64,000 nucleotides of DNA from Lachnospiraceae bacterium. GTDB taxonomy: Bacteria; Bacillota; Clostridia; Lachnospirales; Lachnospiraceae. Positions 18,763 to 28,553 of the stretch are shown in pieces. Made by a program: the position numbers and the translations under genes. Each line of letters starts with the position of its first letter. Position 1 is the stretch's first letter. The notes under the pieces were generated by a model. It made no database searches and was not told the DNA's origin. It saw only the letters and a program-made list of their open reading frames with translations. The stretch is taken from contig SVEY01000001.1 of NCBI GenBank assembly GCA_015057165.1, positions 214,680 through 278,679 on the forward strand, given 5' to 3'.

Positions 18763-19617
18763 CTATATATTCTGAGTTAGTTCAACTGACTTGACACAAT
18801 TATACATTAACATTGCTATTGTCATTGGGCCTACGCCACCAGGGACCGGTGTAATTGCACTACAATGAGGTGCTACATCATCATAGTCAACGTCACCTGA
18901 TAATTTATTATTCTCATCTCTATGGATTCCAACATCAATAACAACTGCACCTTCTTTTACATATTCAGAAGTAATAAATCCTTTTTTTCCAAGTCCAACA
19001 ATAAGAATATCAGCTGTTTTACATATTTCTTTGAGATTCTTGGTGTGAGAATGTGTAATTGTAACTGTTGCGTTATTATTAAGCATTAATGAAGCCATAG
19101 GCTTGCCTACTATATTACTTCTGCCAACAATAACACAATGCTGACCATCAATTTCAATATTACTTCTATTAAGAAGTTCTACAATTCCAGCAGGTGTACA
19201 AGATAAGAATCCATTAACACCAAGATTCAGGCATCCAACACTATAAGGGCTGAATCCGTCAACGTCCTTTTCTGGAGCTATAGCATTAATAACATTCATT
19301 GGTTTAATATAATCTGGAACAGGTAATTGTACAAGTATGCCATTAACAGCAGGATCATTATTTAATTTATCAATTAATTCAAGCAATTCTTCTTCTGATG
19401 TATCTTTGGGAAGTTCATAAGATTCTGAATTAATACCAATATATTCACATGCTTTTTTCTTGTTTCTTACATATACAGTACTTGCAGGATCGTCACCAAT
19501 TTGAATAACTGCAAGAGTTATTTCTATTCCTTTAGCTTTATAATCTGCAACTTTTTTCTTTAATTCATCTTTAATATCCTTCGATATTTTTTTACCATCA
19601 ATAATATATGGTTCCAT
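18763..19617 (-). CDS. folD: Bifunctional methylene-THF dehydrogenase / methenyl-THF cyclohydrolase FolD
   Basis: Interconverts 5,10-methylene-, 5,10-methenyl- and 10-formyl-tetrahydrofolate with NAD(P). The 284-residue protein shows YVRNKKKACEYIGI at about 50 (with the catalytic lysine), ILVQLPVPDYI near 97, the nucleotide-binding GRSNIVGKPMASLML near 165 and the C-terminal PVPGGVGPMTIAMLM. It lies 17 nt downstream of fhs, forming an fhs-folD pair for one-carbon metabolism. Confidence 0.97.
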   Translation of the reverse strand: MEPYIIDGKKISKDIKDELKKKVADYKAKGIEITLAVIQIGDDPASTVYVRNKKKACEYIGINSESYELPKDTSEEELLELIDKLNNDPAVNGILVQLPVPDYIKPMNVINAIAPEKDVDGFSPYSVGCLNLGVNGFLSCTPAGIVELLNRSNIEIDGQHCVIVGRSNIVGKPMASLMLNNNATVTITHSHTKNLKEICKTADILIVGLGKKGFITSEYVKEGAVVIDVGIHRDENNKLSGDVDYDDVAPHCSAITPVPGGVGPMTIAMLMYNCVKSVELTQNI

Positions 19618-19634
19618 TTCTCTATCCTTTCTTA

Positions 19635-21305
19635 CTAGAATAAACCTGTAATAACACCATCATCAGTAACATCAATACTAAGTGCAGCAGGCTTCTTAGG
19701 AAGTCCCGGCATTGTCATAATTTGACCAGTAATTGCTACAACAAATCCAGCACCAGCTGATACATACATTTCTCTTATATTAATTGTAAAATCAGTAGGT
19801 CTTCCAAGAAGTGTTGCATCATCAGAAAGTGAGTACTGAGTCTTTGCCATACATACAGGCATATTATCAAAGCCTAATTTCTTTAATCTATTAAGCTCTC
19901 TTTGAGCAGCCTTCGAATAAGACACATCTTTTGCTCCATAGATCTCAGTTGCGACTTTCTCAATCTTCTCTTCAATTGTCAAGTCATTATTATATAATGG
20001 AGCAAAATTACTCTCTTTATTATTAATAGAATCAATAACCTTATTGGCTAATTCTATTCCACCTTCGCCACCTAATTCCCATACCTTAGAAAGTGCAAAT
20101 TCACAACCTCTTTCTTCACAGAAATTCTTAACAAATTCCACTTCCTTATCAGTATCTGATATAAAAGCATTAAGTGTAACTACAATTGGCACATTATACT
20201 TCTGTAGATTCTCAATATGCTTCTCAAGATTGCAAATACCTTTTTTAAGGGCATCAACATTTTCATTTGTAAGTTCGTCTTTAGGAACACCACCGTTATA
20301 CTTAAGTGCTCTTACAGTTGCAACAAGTACAACACAATCAGGTTTGAGACCTGCCATATTACATTTAATATCGAAGAACTTCTCTGCTCCAAGATCAGCG
20401 CCAAATCCAGCTTCTGTAATAGTATAATCAGCTAACTTCATAGCCATCTTAGTAGCTCTTACAGAATTACAACCATGTGCAATATTAGCAAATGGTCCAC
20501 CATGAACAAGTGCAGGTGTATGCTCTAGAGTTTGAATCATATTAGGCTTTAATGCATCTTTAAGAAGGGCAGCCATAGAGCCTGTAGCTCCAACATCTTC
20601 AGCAGTAACAGGTTCACCATTAAAATTATAAGCAACAATAATTTTACCAAGCCTTTTCTTCAAATCATTCATATCATTAGCAAGGCATAGAATAGCCATA
20701 ATTTCAGATGCAACAGTTATTACAAAATGATCTTCTCTAACCATACCATCAGCTTTAGCTCCAAGACCAACTACAATATTACGAAGATTTCTATCATTAA
20801 TATCAAGGCATCTCTTCCATACCACCATTCTTGGATCAATTCCCAGTTCATTACCTTGTTGAATATGATTATCAACCATAGCAGCAAGCAAGTTATTTGC
20901 TGTTGTTATAGCATGAAAATCTCCAGTAAAATGAAGATTTAAATCTTCCATTGGTACTACTTGCGCATTTCCACCACCAGCAGCACCACCTTTCATTCCA
21001 AAACAAGGTCCTAGTGAAGGTTCACGAAGAGCAAGACAGGCTTTTTTACCAAGCTTTCCAAATGCCTGGCCAAGTCCTACACTTGTTGTTGTTTTTCCTT
21101 CCCCAGCTGGTGTAGGATTAATTGCAGTAACAAGAATAAGCTTTCCATCCTCATTCTTTTCAGCCTTCTTCATGCATTCGTCAGAAAGCTTTGCCTTGTA
21201 TTTGCCATATAATTCAAGATCATCTTCTTCAAGTCCAAGACTTTTTGCCACTTCTTTAATTGGTAGAAGTTCTGCCTCTTGTGCAATTTCGATATCACTT
21301 TTCAT
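19635..21305 (-). CDS. fhs: Formate-tetrahydrofolate ligase
   Basis: ATP-dependent synthesis of 10-formyl-THF from formate and THF. The 556-residue protein has the family P-loop [17 protein letters not shown] (about 66-82), [18 protein letters not shown] at about 95-112, and [18 protein letters not shown] near 295. The length is canonical. It is followed by folD and preceded by ftsK/spoIIIE. Purine and formyl-Met supply explains the pair; nothing requires an acetogenic pathway. Confidence 0.98.
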   Translation of the reverse strand: MKSDIEIAQEAELLPIKEVAKSLGLEEDDLELYGKYKAKLSDECMKKAEKNEDGKLILVTAINPTPAGEGKTTTSVGLGQAFGKLGKKACLALREPSLGPCFGMKGGAAGGGNAQVVPMEDLNLHFTGDFHAITTANNLLAAMVDNHIQQGNELGIDPRMVVWKRCLDINDRNLRNIVVGLGAKADGMVREDHFVITVASEIMAILCLANDMNDLKKRLGKIIVAYNFNGEPVTAEDVGATGSMAALLKDALKPNMIQTLEHTPALVHGGPFANIAHGCNSVRATKMAMKLADYTITEAGFGADLGAEKFFDIKCNMAGLKPDCVVLVATVRALKYNGGVPKDELTNENVDALKKGICNLEKHIENLQKYNVPIVVTLNAFISDTDKEVEFVKNFCEERGCEFALSKVWELGGEGGIELANKVIDSINNKESNFAPLYNNDLTIEEKIEKVATEIYGAKDVSYSKAAQRELNRLKKLGFDNMPVCMAKTQYSLSDDATLLGRPTDFTINIREMYVSAGAGFVVAITGQIMTMPGLPKKPAALSIDVTDDGVITGLF

Positions 21306-21340
21306 GAATAAAATCCTCCTAGAATTAAAATATATTATAA

Positions 21341-24031
21341 CTATTTAATCATTTGCTCGAATTCATCTAGTGTAACAAGTACCCTACGGGGTTTCGTTCC
21401 CTCTTCTGGTCCAACAACTCCCATATCTTCTAACTGATCCATAATTCTTGCTGCTCTATTAAAACCAATTTTGAAATTACGCTGCAACATTCCAATAGAT
21501 CCTTTTTCTTTTTCAATAATTAGCCTTCCACAATCAGCAAAATACTGATCTCTATCATCTTCATCCTCTGAATTACTAATAGCATTTGCGGAAGTACTCT
21601 GACTAATCTTCTCAACAATTTCATCTGACTGAGAATTGTCAAAATTATTATTATTAATAATATATTCTGTTACTCTATGAATCTCATCATCAGAAACCCA
21701 AGCTCCTTGAACTCTTACAGGCCCTGTGGCTCCCTGAGGGAAATAAAGCATATCACCTTTACCAAGAAGTCTCTCAGCACCTGTTTCATCAAGAATAACT
21801 CTTGAATCTATTGCAGATGATACTGCAAATGAAATACGGGAAGGAATATTAGCTTTGATTAATCCTGTAACAATATCTGCAGATGGTCTTTGTGTTGCAA
21901 CAATTAAGTGAATACCTGCAGCTCTTGCAAGTTGAGCAATACGACAAATTGCAGCTTCCACTTCGTTAGACGCAACCATCATTAAATCAGCTAACTCATC
22001 TATAATAATTACCATCTGATACATCTTCTCATTGACAATTACTTCAGAGCCATCCTCAGCTGAAACCTTAATCTCACCTGCTTTAATTTTCTCATTGTAT
22101 CCTTCGATATTACGAACTTTAGCCTTTTCAAACTTAGCATATCTGTCCATCATTTCGGACACTGCCCAGTTAAGTGCCATAGATGCTTTCTTAGGATCTG
22201 TAACAACAGGAATAAGAAGATGAGGTATTCCATTATAATTACTAAGTTCAACCACTTTAGGGTCAACCATTATTAGCTTTACTTCATCAGGACTTGCTTT
22301 ATATAGGATGCTCATTATTATTGTATTAATACATACAGACTTACCAGAACCTGTGGCACCTGCAATTAGCATATGAGGCATCTTAGCAATATCAGCAATA
22401 ACAATATCACCTGCTATATCTCTACCTGCAGCAAAAGCTATCTTAGACTTTGTATTCTTAAACTCTTTATCACGCATCAAATCAGAAAATGCTACAGCAG
22501 TATTTTTCTCATTAGGTATCTCAATACCTACAGATGATTTGCCTGGAATAGGAGCTTCAATTCTTATATCTTTGGCAGCAAGGTTAAGTTTAATATCATC
22601 AGCAAGATTAACAATCTTACTTACCTTTGTTCCCATCTTAGGTGAAATCTCATATCTTGTAACTGTTGGACCACATGTAATATCACCAAGTTCTGCTTCT
22701 ACACCAAATATTTCAAGAACATGAATAAGCTTTTGTGCCTGTTCTTTAATATACTGCTTTGAATCTCTAGAAGATGTTTTTGCAGGTTCAAGAAGATTAA
22801 GAGGTGGATACTTATAATTGTAGCTTTTCTTCTTAGCTGATTTTTTATTAAGTTCATTCATCAAGTTCTTCTCATCATCATTAGATACATCTGAATTAAT
22901 AGCAGGCATTACAGATGCGCTATTCAGAGAAGATTCTTTATCAACAGGTTCCTTAAATATCTCTTCTTCGTTATAAGCATCTGTCATAACAGGTTCGCTA
23001 GATAATGATTCATTTAATTCTTGAGAATTAGAAGTTGGCTTAACACCTTCATAATCACTAAACTTTGATTCATCATTATAAGATTCAGTAACAGGCTCAT
23101 TTGATGAATCATTATATGAATTATCATTTGCAAAATGTATCTTAGAAATGGAACTTGAGTCTGACTTTAAAGGTACTCTTTTAATATCGCTAGGCTCAAT
23201 ATTCTCATCAGTTTTCTCATCATACATGTTAATGCTGATTTCATTCATACCATCAACTTCAGCAACATTAACATTATTATTGCTAGTTTCGTTAGGTTTT
23301 ACTTCCACCTCTCTAAGGGATGTAGAAGATAAATCAACACCATGCACTTTATGACTAAACCTGTCATTTGCTGTATCACTTATATTTCTATCAATATCAT
23401 GTTGTCTTTTTCTGCTGACAACTTCTCTTCTATTCTGAGCTCTTCTTCTATTATCTCTATTTCTATCAACAGCATTCTTAGATGAATCACCTAATTTACT
23501 AAACAGACTCTGAAAGCTTGACTTCTTAACATGTAATATCAGAAGAATGATTAGAAGGACTATATCAATTATAAGTGCACCTATTTCACCAAAGCCTGTA
23601 CAAAGAGCTCCTGAAATAGCGCCTCCAAAGAATCCTCCACCAACTTTATTATCAAAGCCTTCATTAAAAGCCTGTACTGGACCAATTACATTATTACCAT
23701 TAATAATTATCTCTATAAATGCTGCAAAGCAAATATAGAAAAAGAAAATGTATACCATTTTAAGAATTGCTACAGACCTGTTTTCAGTAAACATCTTATA
23801 AAAAACTGCAACATAGAAAACGCCAAGTAATAACAAAATTGGAAATGCATAAGCTATAACACCAAATAAACCGAAAAAGAATCCAGCAAGTACATCACCA
23901 ACTTTTCCACAGAGCCCAAAGCAGCTTAGGAAAAGAAGAATACAAAAACCTATAGTTATAAAGAGAAAAATATCTTTTTTTAAATCTTTATTCACTGTTT
24001 TATTGTTGGCATTTTTATTATTAGCCGACAT
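21341..24031 (-). CDS. ftsK: DNA translocase FtsK/SpoIIIE
   Basis: Membrane-anchored hexameric DNA pump acting at the septum. Four hydrophobic helices lie in about residues 20-170, then a long polar, Ser/Asn/Glu-rich linker to about 430, then the motor: EIPNEKN, the Walker [13 protein letters not shown] near 580, [24 protein letters not shown] (Walker B) and IATQRPS-type segment [11 protein letters not shown]. The C-terminal gamma winged helix ([20 protein letters not shown]) reads orienting DNA sequences. An in-frame TTG 36 nt upstream would extend it by 12 residues; the ATG at 24031 with AAAGGAG upstream, 14 nt away, is the better but not certain start. Confidence 0.96.
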   Translation of the reverse strand: MSANNKNANNKTVNKDLKKDIFLFITIGFCILLFLSCFGLCGKVGDVLAGFFFGLFGVIAYAFPILLLLGVFYVAVFYKMFTENRSVAILKMVYIFFFYICFAAFIEIIINGNNVIGPVQAFNEGFDNKVGGGFFGGAISGALCTGFGEIGALIIDIVLLIILLILHVKKSSFQSLFSKLGDSSKNAVDRNRDNRRRAQNRREVVSRKRQHDIDRNISDTANDRFSHKVHGVDLSSTSLREVEVKPNETSNNNVNVAEVDGMNEISINMYDEKTDENIEPSDIKRVPLKSDSSSISKIHFANDNSYNDSSNEPVTESYNDESKFSDYEGVKPTSNSQELNESLSSEPVMTDAYNEEEIFKEPVDKESSLNSASVMPAINSDVSNDDEKNLMNELNKKSAKKKSYNYKYPPLNLLEPAKTSSRDSKQYIKEQAQKLIHVLEIFGVEAELGDITCGPTVTRYEISPKMGTKVSKIVNLADDIKLNLAAKDIRIEAPIPGKSSVGIEIPNEKNTAVAFSDLMRDKEFKNTKSKIAFAAGRDIAGDIVIADIAKMPHMLIAGATGSGKSVCINTIIMSILYKASPDEVKLIMVDPKVVELSNYNGIPHLLIPVVTDPKKASMALNWAVSEMMDRYAKFEKAKVRNIEGYNEKIKAGEIKVSAEDGSEVIVNEKMYQMVIIIDELADLMMVASNEVEAAICRIAQLARAAGIHLIVATQRPSADIVTGLIKANIPSRISFAVSSAIDSRVILDETGAERLLGKGDMLYFPQGATGPVRVQGAWVSDDEIHRVTEYIINNNNFDNSQSDEIVEKISQSTSANAISNSEDEDDRDQYFADCGRLIIEKEKGSIGMLQRNFKIGFNRAARIMDQLEDMGVVGPEEGTKPRRVLVTLDEFEQMIK

Positions 24032-24074
24032 AGCTTTAATTTCATCTCCTTTATAGCCATTATACAACTACTAT

Positions 24075-24104
24075 ATAATACCATATTTTGTTGTCTGTGT
24101 CACA
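24075..24104 (-). promoter_or_regulatory. Candidate promoter of ftsK with overlapping palindrome
   Basis: On the minus strand TGTGAC (24104-24099) and TATTAT (24080-24075) are 18 bp apart, and TGG precedes the -10 box as an extended -10. The -35 region lies inside a perfect 13-bp palindrome, TCTGTGTCACAGA on the plus strand at 24094-24106, which could be an operator. This is pattern recognition only. Confidence 0.45.
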
Positions 24105-24206
24105 GATTTTACTAAAAATATGCTATAAATTGTGGTTATGAATCGAAAGAAATTTCGTATGTTATGACTATATACATCTTTCTTAGGAATATTCCCCTAA
24201 GAATGG

Positions 24207-24233
24207 AAAAACCCCTGCCAAGAATGGCAGGGG
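24207..24233 (-). terminator. Rho-independent terminator of the dehydratase-like operon
   Basis: A perfect 9-bp GC-rich stem, CCCCTGCCA / TGGCAGGGG, with a 4-nt loop, followed on the minus strand by UUUUU. It lies about 40 nt after the stop codon of the enoate-reductase-like gene and so closes the 12-gene unit that begins at 35562. Confidence 0.92.
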
Positions 24234-24274
24234 AAAAGACAATTAACTAATATAACAATTATTGTCCATTTTTA

Positions 24275-26338
24275 TTAAATTTTCATTGCAACATCCCATG
24301 CCCCCCAGATAACGCTTCTAAGGTTTCCAACCTTCTTAGCATCACCTATTAAATGAACATTTTTAGATGCATTCTCTAGTGGCATACTATGATATCCAAC
24401 TGACATAATTACAGAATCAGCAGGAAGCTTTGTCTGCTTCTTATTCTTTTCTTCAACCAAGACGTAATCCTTACCAATCTCTTTAACACCACTTTCAAGA
24501 TATACAGGAACTTTATTAGTTCTGAAGAAATCACGTAAATAACTTGAATTAGCAAGACAAAGATTAGGAACAGCCATAAGATCGTTTTTCATCTCAATAA
24601 TAACAGGCTTTTTACCCTTATTATATAAATCTAGTGCCATCTCACAACCTGTAAGTCCACCACCTATAATTACAACATTTTTGCCTACTTTCTTCTTCTC
24701 TAATAAGTAATCACAAGCTTCCATTGCGTACTCATCAGCACCAGGAACAGGTATATGATTAGCTTCAGCACCTGTTGCAATAACATATTCATCTGCATCA
24801 ATATCAGAGAGACTCTTAACTTCAGTATTAAGCTTAACTTCAATACCTCTCTTCTTAACCTGACGTTTGTACCACTCAATTAGTTCCTTATCATTTTCTT
24901 TAAATGAAGGGGCTGCCGCTGCAATAAATATACCACCTAACTTATCTGATTTCTCGTAAATAGTTGGTATATGTCCTCTTATTGAAAGAATTCTAGCAGC
25001 TTCCATACCACCAATACCACCGCCGATAATGGCTACCTTCTTAGGATTGTTAGTCCTCTTAAGTCTATAATGCTTAGAATTCATAGATACAGGGTTAACA
25101 GCACAACGGCACATATGAATTGTATCATTGAAATCCTGGTCATTACCTGTACCTTCATGCTTAGACAAATTAAAGCATGCAGCATGACAGCAAATACATG
25201 GTCTAATATCTTCTTCTCTTCCCTGTTCAAGTTTCTTAACCCAAGTAGGATCAGCAAGGAATTGTCTTCCAACAACCATAGCATCAATATCACCATTCTT
25301 TACAGCTTTAGCACCAGCATCTGGCTGCATACGTCCAGCACATGTAACAGGTATATCAACAAATTTCTTAATATGTGATACATCATCAAGATTACAATTA
25401 AGAGGCATATATTGTGGTGGATGAGCCCAATACCATGCATCATATGTTCCATTATCGCAGTTAAGCATATCATATCCGGCATCTTGAAGATATTTTGCTG
25501 CCTTTTCAGATTCTTCCATATCACGACCGATTTCAATATAATCTTCCCCAGGCATAGCACCTTCTCTAAAGGCTTTTGTCTTAGAAAGAACTGAGTAACG
25601 TAGAGATACAGGATAATCTTCTCCACAGGAAGCTTTAATAGCTTGTACAATTTCAACTGGGAAACGATACCTATTCTCAAATGATCCACCATATTCATCT
25701 GTTCTTTGATTAGTATATTTTAATGTAAATTGATCTAGTAGATATCCTTCATGAACAGCATGAACTTCTACTCCATCTACTCCAGCAGCTTTACAAAGTC
25801 TTGCTGTCTCAGCAAATGCGTAGATAATATCATCAATTTCTTTTTTAGTAATAGCTCTTGTTGTTACATCATCAGCCCATCTATTAGGAAGTACTGATGG
25901 TGCAGCAGTTAGATACTCAGCATCAATAACAGGTTTAGCAAGAGTATTAAGCACTTTATTCTTAGCAAGTAGTGCTAATGAATCTGAAAGCGCCATAGAA
26001 CGTCCAAATCCAGCAGTAAGCTGTACGAATAGCTTAGCTCCAGTCTTATGAACTTCATCCATAAACTCAGCAAGTTGAGCAAACTTCCTCTTGTTCTTGT
26101 ACAACCATTGTCTACCTAACACATCACGAACTGGCGCAATACCAGGAATAATAAGACCACAATCATTATCTGCTATCTTCTTAAGAAGTTTTGCAGCTTC
26201 CTTATCAAAATGGTTAGGCTCCATCCAACCAAATAGACAAGTACCACCCATAGGTGCAAGCACAATTCTGTTCTTGATTGTGAGATCTCTTATTTTCCAT
26301 TCAGTAAATAATGGCTCATAATCTTTGTTCATTGGCAT
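24275..26338 (-). CDS. Enoate-reductase-like flavin/iron-sulfur oxidoreductase (Old Yellow Enzyme + FAD/NAD domain)
   Basis: A 687-residue enzyme of the 2,4-dienoyl-CoA reductase / 2-enoate reductase / BaiCD family. The N-terminal FMN barrel (residues 1 to about 370) contains NRIVLAPMGG, the active-site strand EVHAVHEGYLLDQFTLKYTN near 205 and DEYGGSFENRYRF. A [4Fe-4S] cysteine cluster, CICCHAACF followed by MCRCAVNP, lies near 375-415. Then come two dinucleotide motifs, VAIIGGGIGGMEAARIL (about 440) and VVIIGGGLTGCEMAL (about 560). Family members reduce activated C=C bonds with NAD(P)H. The substrate is unknown. It is the last gene of the operon, directly before the terminator; AAAGGGGGG precedes its ATG. 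Confidence 0.88.
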   Translation of the reverse strand: MPMNKDYEPLFTEWKIRDLTIKNRIVLAPMGGTCLFGWMEPNHFDKEAAKLLKKIADNDCGLIIPGIAPVRDVLGRQWLYKNKRKFAQLAEFMDEVHKTGAKLFVQLTAGFGRSMALSDSLALLAKNKVLNTLAKPVIDAEYLTAAPSVLPNRWADDVTTRAITKKEIDDIIYAFAETARLCKAAGVDGVEVHAVHEGYLLDQFTLKYTNQRTDEYGGSFENRYRFPVEIVQAIKASCGEDYPVSLRYSVLSKTKAFREGAMPGEDYIEIGRDMEESEKAAKYLQDAGYDMLNCDNGTYDAWYWAHPPQYMPLNCNLDDVSHIKKFVDIPVTCAGRMQPDAGAKAVKNGDIDAMVVGRQFLADPTWVKKLEQGREEDIRPCICCHAACFNLSKHEGTGNDQDFNDTIHMCRCAVNPVSMNSKHYRLKRTNNPKKVAIIGGGIGGMEAARILSIRGHIPTIYEKSDKLGGIFIAAAAPSFKENDKELIEWYKRQVKKRGIEVKLNTEVKSLSDIDADEYVIATGAEANHIPVPGADEYAMEACDYLLEKKKVGKNVVIIGGGLTGCEMALDLYNKGKKPVIIEMKNDLMAVPNLCLANSSYLRDFFRTNKVPVYLESGVKEIGKDYVLVEEKNKKQTKLPADSVIMSVGYHSMPLENASKNVHLIGDAKKVGNLRSVIWGAWDVAMKI

Positions 26339-26360
26339 ATAATCCCCCCTTTATTATAAC

Positions 26361-26543
26361 TTATAACACTTTAATTATTATGATGTTATCTTCTAGGTCA
26401 ATATGTGATATTTCTCCTTTAATCTTTTTTTCACCCCCAAAAAGATCTGTAAGTATCACAGTATCTCCTGATACATCAATGGTTTTCGTGTTCTCCATTA
26501 GAAGCGTTTTATTCTTTTCTGCATAAGCATTAGCAAGACACAT
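26361..26543 (-). CDS. cooT: CooT-family nickel-binding protein
   Basis: A 60-residue protein matching the CooT family, small beta-rich proteins first known from CO-dehydrogenase maturation in Rhodospirillum, where a conserved cysteine at position 2 binds Ni(II). Here the N-terminus is MCLANAY, which keeps Cys2, and the body follows the family pattern (VSGDTVILTDLFGGEKKIKGEI, then HIDLEDNIIII). GGAG lies 8-10 nt before the ATG. It sits between a His-rich miniprotein and the enoate-reductase-like gene. No CO dehydrogenase is present in the window. Confidence 0.85.
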   Translation of the reverse strand: MCLANAYAEKNKTLLMENTKTIDVSGDTVILTDLFGGEKKIKGEISHIDLEDNIIIIKVL

Positions 26544-26554
26544 AGCAAAATCTC

Positions 26555-26764
26555 CTACTTTATATTGTTCTTATAAATTTCTCTAGCTTCTTTTAGCTTT
26601 GCTACAGCATTTTCAACATCTTTTGCTGCATCTTTTGCAAGATTTGAAGCATCAGTCTCTCCTGCCTTCTCTAAATCATTAGCAAGGTTTATAAAATCCT
26701 CTGCGTGATGTTCATTATGATGTATTGTATGATCCATCAAAATAATTATTTTATCATCTTCCAT
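26555..26764 (-). CDS. Small His-rich helical protein next to cooT
   Basis: A 69-residue acidic protein that I do not recognise with certainty. It starts MEDDKIIILMDHTIHHNEHHAEDF, with five histidines within residues 12-20, and then appears to be a long amphipathic helix rich in Ala, Asp, Glu and Lys. The histidine cluster and the position 11 nt upstream of cooT suggest metal binding or delivery; small helical proteins of this kind are often found beside CooT or cobalt/nickel genes. AGGAG precedes the ATG. There is no signal peptide. Confidence 0.7.
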   Translation of the reverse strand: MEDDKIIILMDHTIHHNEHHAEDFINLANDLEKAGETDASNLAKDAAKDVENAVAKLKEAREIYKNNIK

Positions 26765-26787
26765 TATTACTAAGATCTCCTAACATA

Positions 26788-27501
26788 TTATTTCTTTTTA
26801 TTAGCCATGCCAAGATGCATTTCTTTCATACCTTCAACTTCATCACATACTTTCTTAAAATCACAATGACCACAATCTGTTGCAAGTCCATCTAGAATAT
26901 GAGTAAGTGATTTAGTAATGTCATCTGCAGTTTTGGCATAAGGACTAAGGCTTTCAACAAGTTCTTTATTAGTAATAAATATAATTCTTGCATTCTTAAC
27001 GTGTTTTATCGCCTTATACTTCTCAATATAAGCCTTACCAATACTAGAGAAGTTGATACCACTTTGTTTTGCTTCTTTACTTATTCGAACCTGTTCCTGA
27101 TTACTAAGTGAAGACACCCGCACCATGTATCCTTTAGGGAATACATGGTAACGAGCAAACTCCATATTTCTAATTGCATCATATGCATCTTCAGCTTCGC
27201 CAATCTCATCTGTTTCTAAGATTACAATCCTAGCAAAGGCACAATCAGAATCAATATTCTTGATATCATCACCCACTAGGAAGATTCCATCTTCCTCTAC
27301 AAAATTCTCAGTAGAAACAAGTGTAAAATTAACAGAAGGATTAGTGCCACCTCCAAGTTCAAATGCGCTATCTCTTTGCATTACCAACTCACTACTTTCA
27401 GTTACTGGCCATGCCGATTTTGCATCATCCGTAATTTCAATAACACCTGTTTTTTTTGTCTCTTCAAGAACAGTTTTAATAATACTATCGTATAATTTCA
27501 T
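26788..27501 (-). CDS. Stand-alone protein resembling the middle domain of acetyl-CoA synthase (AcsB/CdhC)
   Basis: A 237-residue soluble protein. From memory of acetyl-CoA synthase sequences, residues 48-190 follow the middle domain of AcsB: FELGGGTNP at 47-55 (AcsB EFGGTKTP), DGIFLVGDDIKNI at 71-83 (GKVEVIGPDIDSV), QVRISKEAKQSGINFSSIGK at 137-156 (WVRISKEAFAKGARLKHLGQ) and a Y-K-x-I-x-x-V pattern after it. The tail has C210-x2-C213-x5-C219, placed where AcsB has the first A-cluster cysteines (C-x2-C-x8-C). The later Cys-Gly-Cys that binds the distal nickel and the whole A-cluster domain are absent. It could be a metallochaperone, a cluster carrier or a partner subunit. The domain match is strong by eye but not computed. 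Confidence 0.72.
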   Translation of the reverse strand: MKLYDSIIKTVLEETKKTGVIEITDDAKSAWPVTESSELVMQRDSAFELGGGTNPSVNFTLVSTENFVEEDGIFLVGDDIKNIDSDCAFARIVILETDEIGEAEDAYDAIRNMEFARYHVFPKGYMVRVSSLSNQEQVRISKEAKQSGINFSSIGKAYIEKYKAIKHVKNARIIFITNKELVESLSPYAKTADDITKSLTHILDGLATDCGHCDFKKVCDEVEGMKEMHLGMANKKK

Positions 27502-27532
27502 ATCTTCTTATTCTTTCTTTTATTATTTATAG

Positions 27533-27688
27533 TTAGAAATTAATATCGGCTTTTTTTCTATCAAATATTTCATTTACACGACGATAAGCCCATTCCATAA
27601 GCTTCTGATCCATGTTCCAAAAATATACAATAAAAAGTGCTCCGATTGCTATAAAAAGAAAGGTTACTAATTTCTTAATTACCTTCAT
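27533..27688 (-). CDS. 51-residue single-helix membrane protein (paralogue of the one at 32367)
   Basis: A short gene of 51 codons. Its ATG overlaps the stop of the activator gene (TAATG), which indicates translational coupling. The product is MKVIKKLV, then a hydrophobic helix (TFLFIAIGALFIVYFW, about residues 9-24) and a basic amphipathic tail ending DRKKADINF. It resembles the 74-residue protein encoded at 32367-32591: FIVYFWNMDQK here against FIVFYFDLDGK there, with the same topology. No family is recognised. The two copies parallel the two HgdB-like pairs of the operon. Confidence 0.75.
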   Translation of the reverse strand: MKVIKKLVTFLFIAIGALFIVYFWNMDQKLMEWAYRRVNEIFDRKKADINF

Positions 27689-28485
27689 TAATGTTTCACC
27701 GATCCTTTCTGACGCGCATATTCAGCTGCACCAAGAGCACCCATAAGTTGTGGATCAGTTTTAAGATTAACAACCTTTAATTTGAGAACCTGCTCTATAG
27801 CTTTCTTAAGCCCATCATTTTTTGCACAACCTCCTGTTAAAGTAACAGAATCTGTTGCACCAGATTTCTTAGCCATAACGAAACATCTCTTAGCAACTGA
27901 CATCTCAATACCAGCAGCAATCTCATCCATAGCTTTTCCTTCACCAACAAGGGTTATAACCTCTGATTCAGCAAATACAGTACACTGAGCAGATATAGGT
28001 ACAACATTTTTAGCAGAAAGAGATAACTTAGAAAAGTCAGAAAGTGACATTTCAAAAGATCTTGCCATTGCTTCAAAGAAACGTCCCGTACCTGCAGAAC
28101 ATTTATCATTCATAGCAAAGTTCTTAACTGTTCCATCATCATCAATTGCTATACCTTTAATATCTTGACCACCAATATCAATAATCGCTTTAGCATTAGG
28201 ATCTGTTACATGTACGCCCATAGCATGACATGAAATCTCCGAAATATTCTCATCTGCAAATGGAACTTTATTACGACCATAACCTGTACCAATAAGATAA
28301 GTAAGGTCTTTAGAAGATTTTAAGTCATTAACCTTTCCTATAACTTCTTCCATAGCCGCTTTAGCTGATTCTTCTGCATTAATCTTAGATTTAATAGTAG
28401 TATCAGCAACAATCTTTCCATTTTCATCAAGAATAACAGCCTTTGTGTAGGTACTTCCTACATCACATCCTCCAAAATATTTCAT
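27688..28485 (-). CDS. 2-hydroxyacyl-CoA-dehydratase-type activator ATPase (HgdC/BadF family)
   Basis: ASKHA-fold ATPase that, as a dimer with one bridging [4Fe-4S] cluster, drives low-potential electron transfer into its partner iron-sulfur protein at the cost of ATP. The 265-residue protein has the phosphate loop GCDVGSTYTKAVIL at residues 6-19, IIDIGGQDIKG near 101, and both cluster cysteines: Cys129 in NDKCSAGTGRFFE and Cys168 in AQCTVFAESEV, equivalent to the two in HgdC. The ATG at 28485 is chosen because TAGGAGG precedes it. Only one activator is present for two putative partner pairs. Confidence 0.92.
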   Translation of the reverse strand: MKYFGGCDVGSTYTKAVILDENGKIVADTTIKSKINAEESAKAAMEEVIGKVNDLKSSKDLTYLIGTGYGRNKVPFADENISEISCHAMGVHVTDPNAKAIIDIGGQDIKGIAIDDDGTVKNFAMNDKCSAGTGRFFEAMARSFEMSLSDFSKLSLSAKNVVPISAQCTVFAESEVITLVGEGKAMDEIAAGIEMSVAKRCFVMAKKSGATDSVTLTGGCAKNDGLKKAIEQVLKLKVVNLKTDPQLMGALGAAEYARQKGSVKH

Positions 28486-28553
28486 TTTAACCCTCCTATA
28501 CATAATTATTATCTGTATTAATTATAAACTAATCACCTTAAACAACACACAAT

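Noticed and set aside
18763-27501. fhs and folD together with an AcsB-like protein, CooC and CooT read as a Wood-Ljungdahl pathway locus.
   Set aside because: fhs-folD lie in a different transcription unit beyond ftsK and a terminator, are present in most Clostridia for purine synthesis, and neither CO dehydrogenase, corrinoid protein nor full acetyl-CoA synthase is present.
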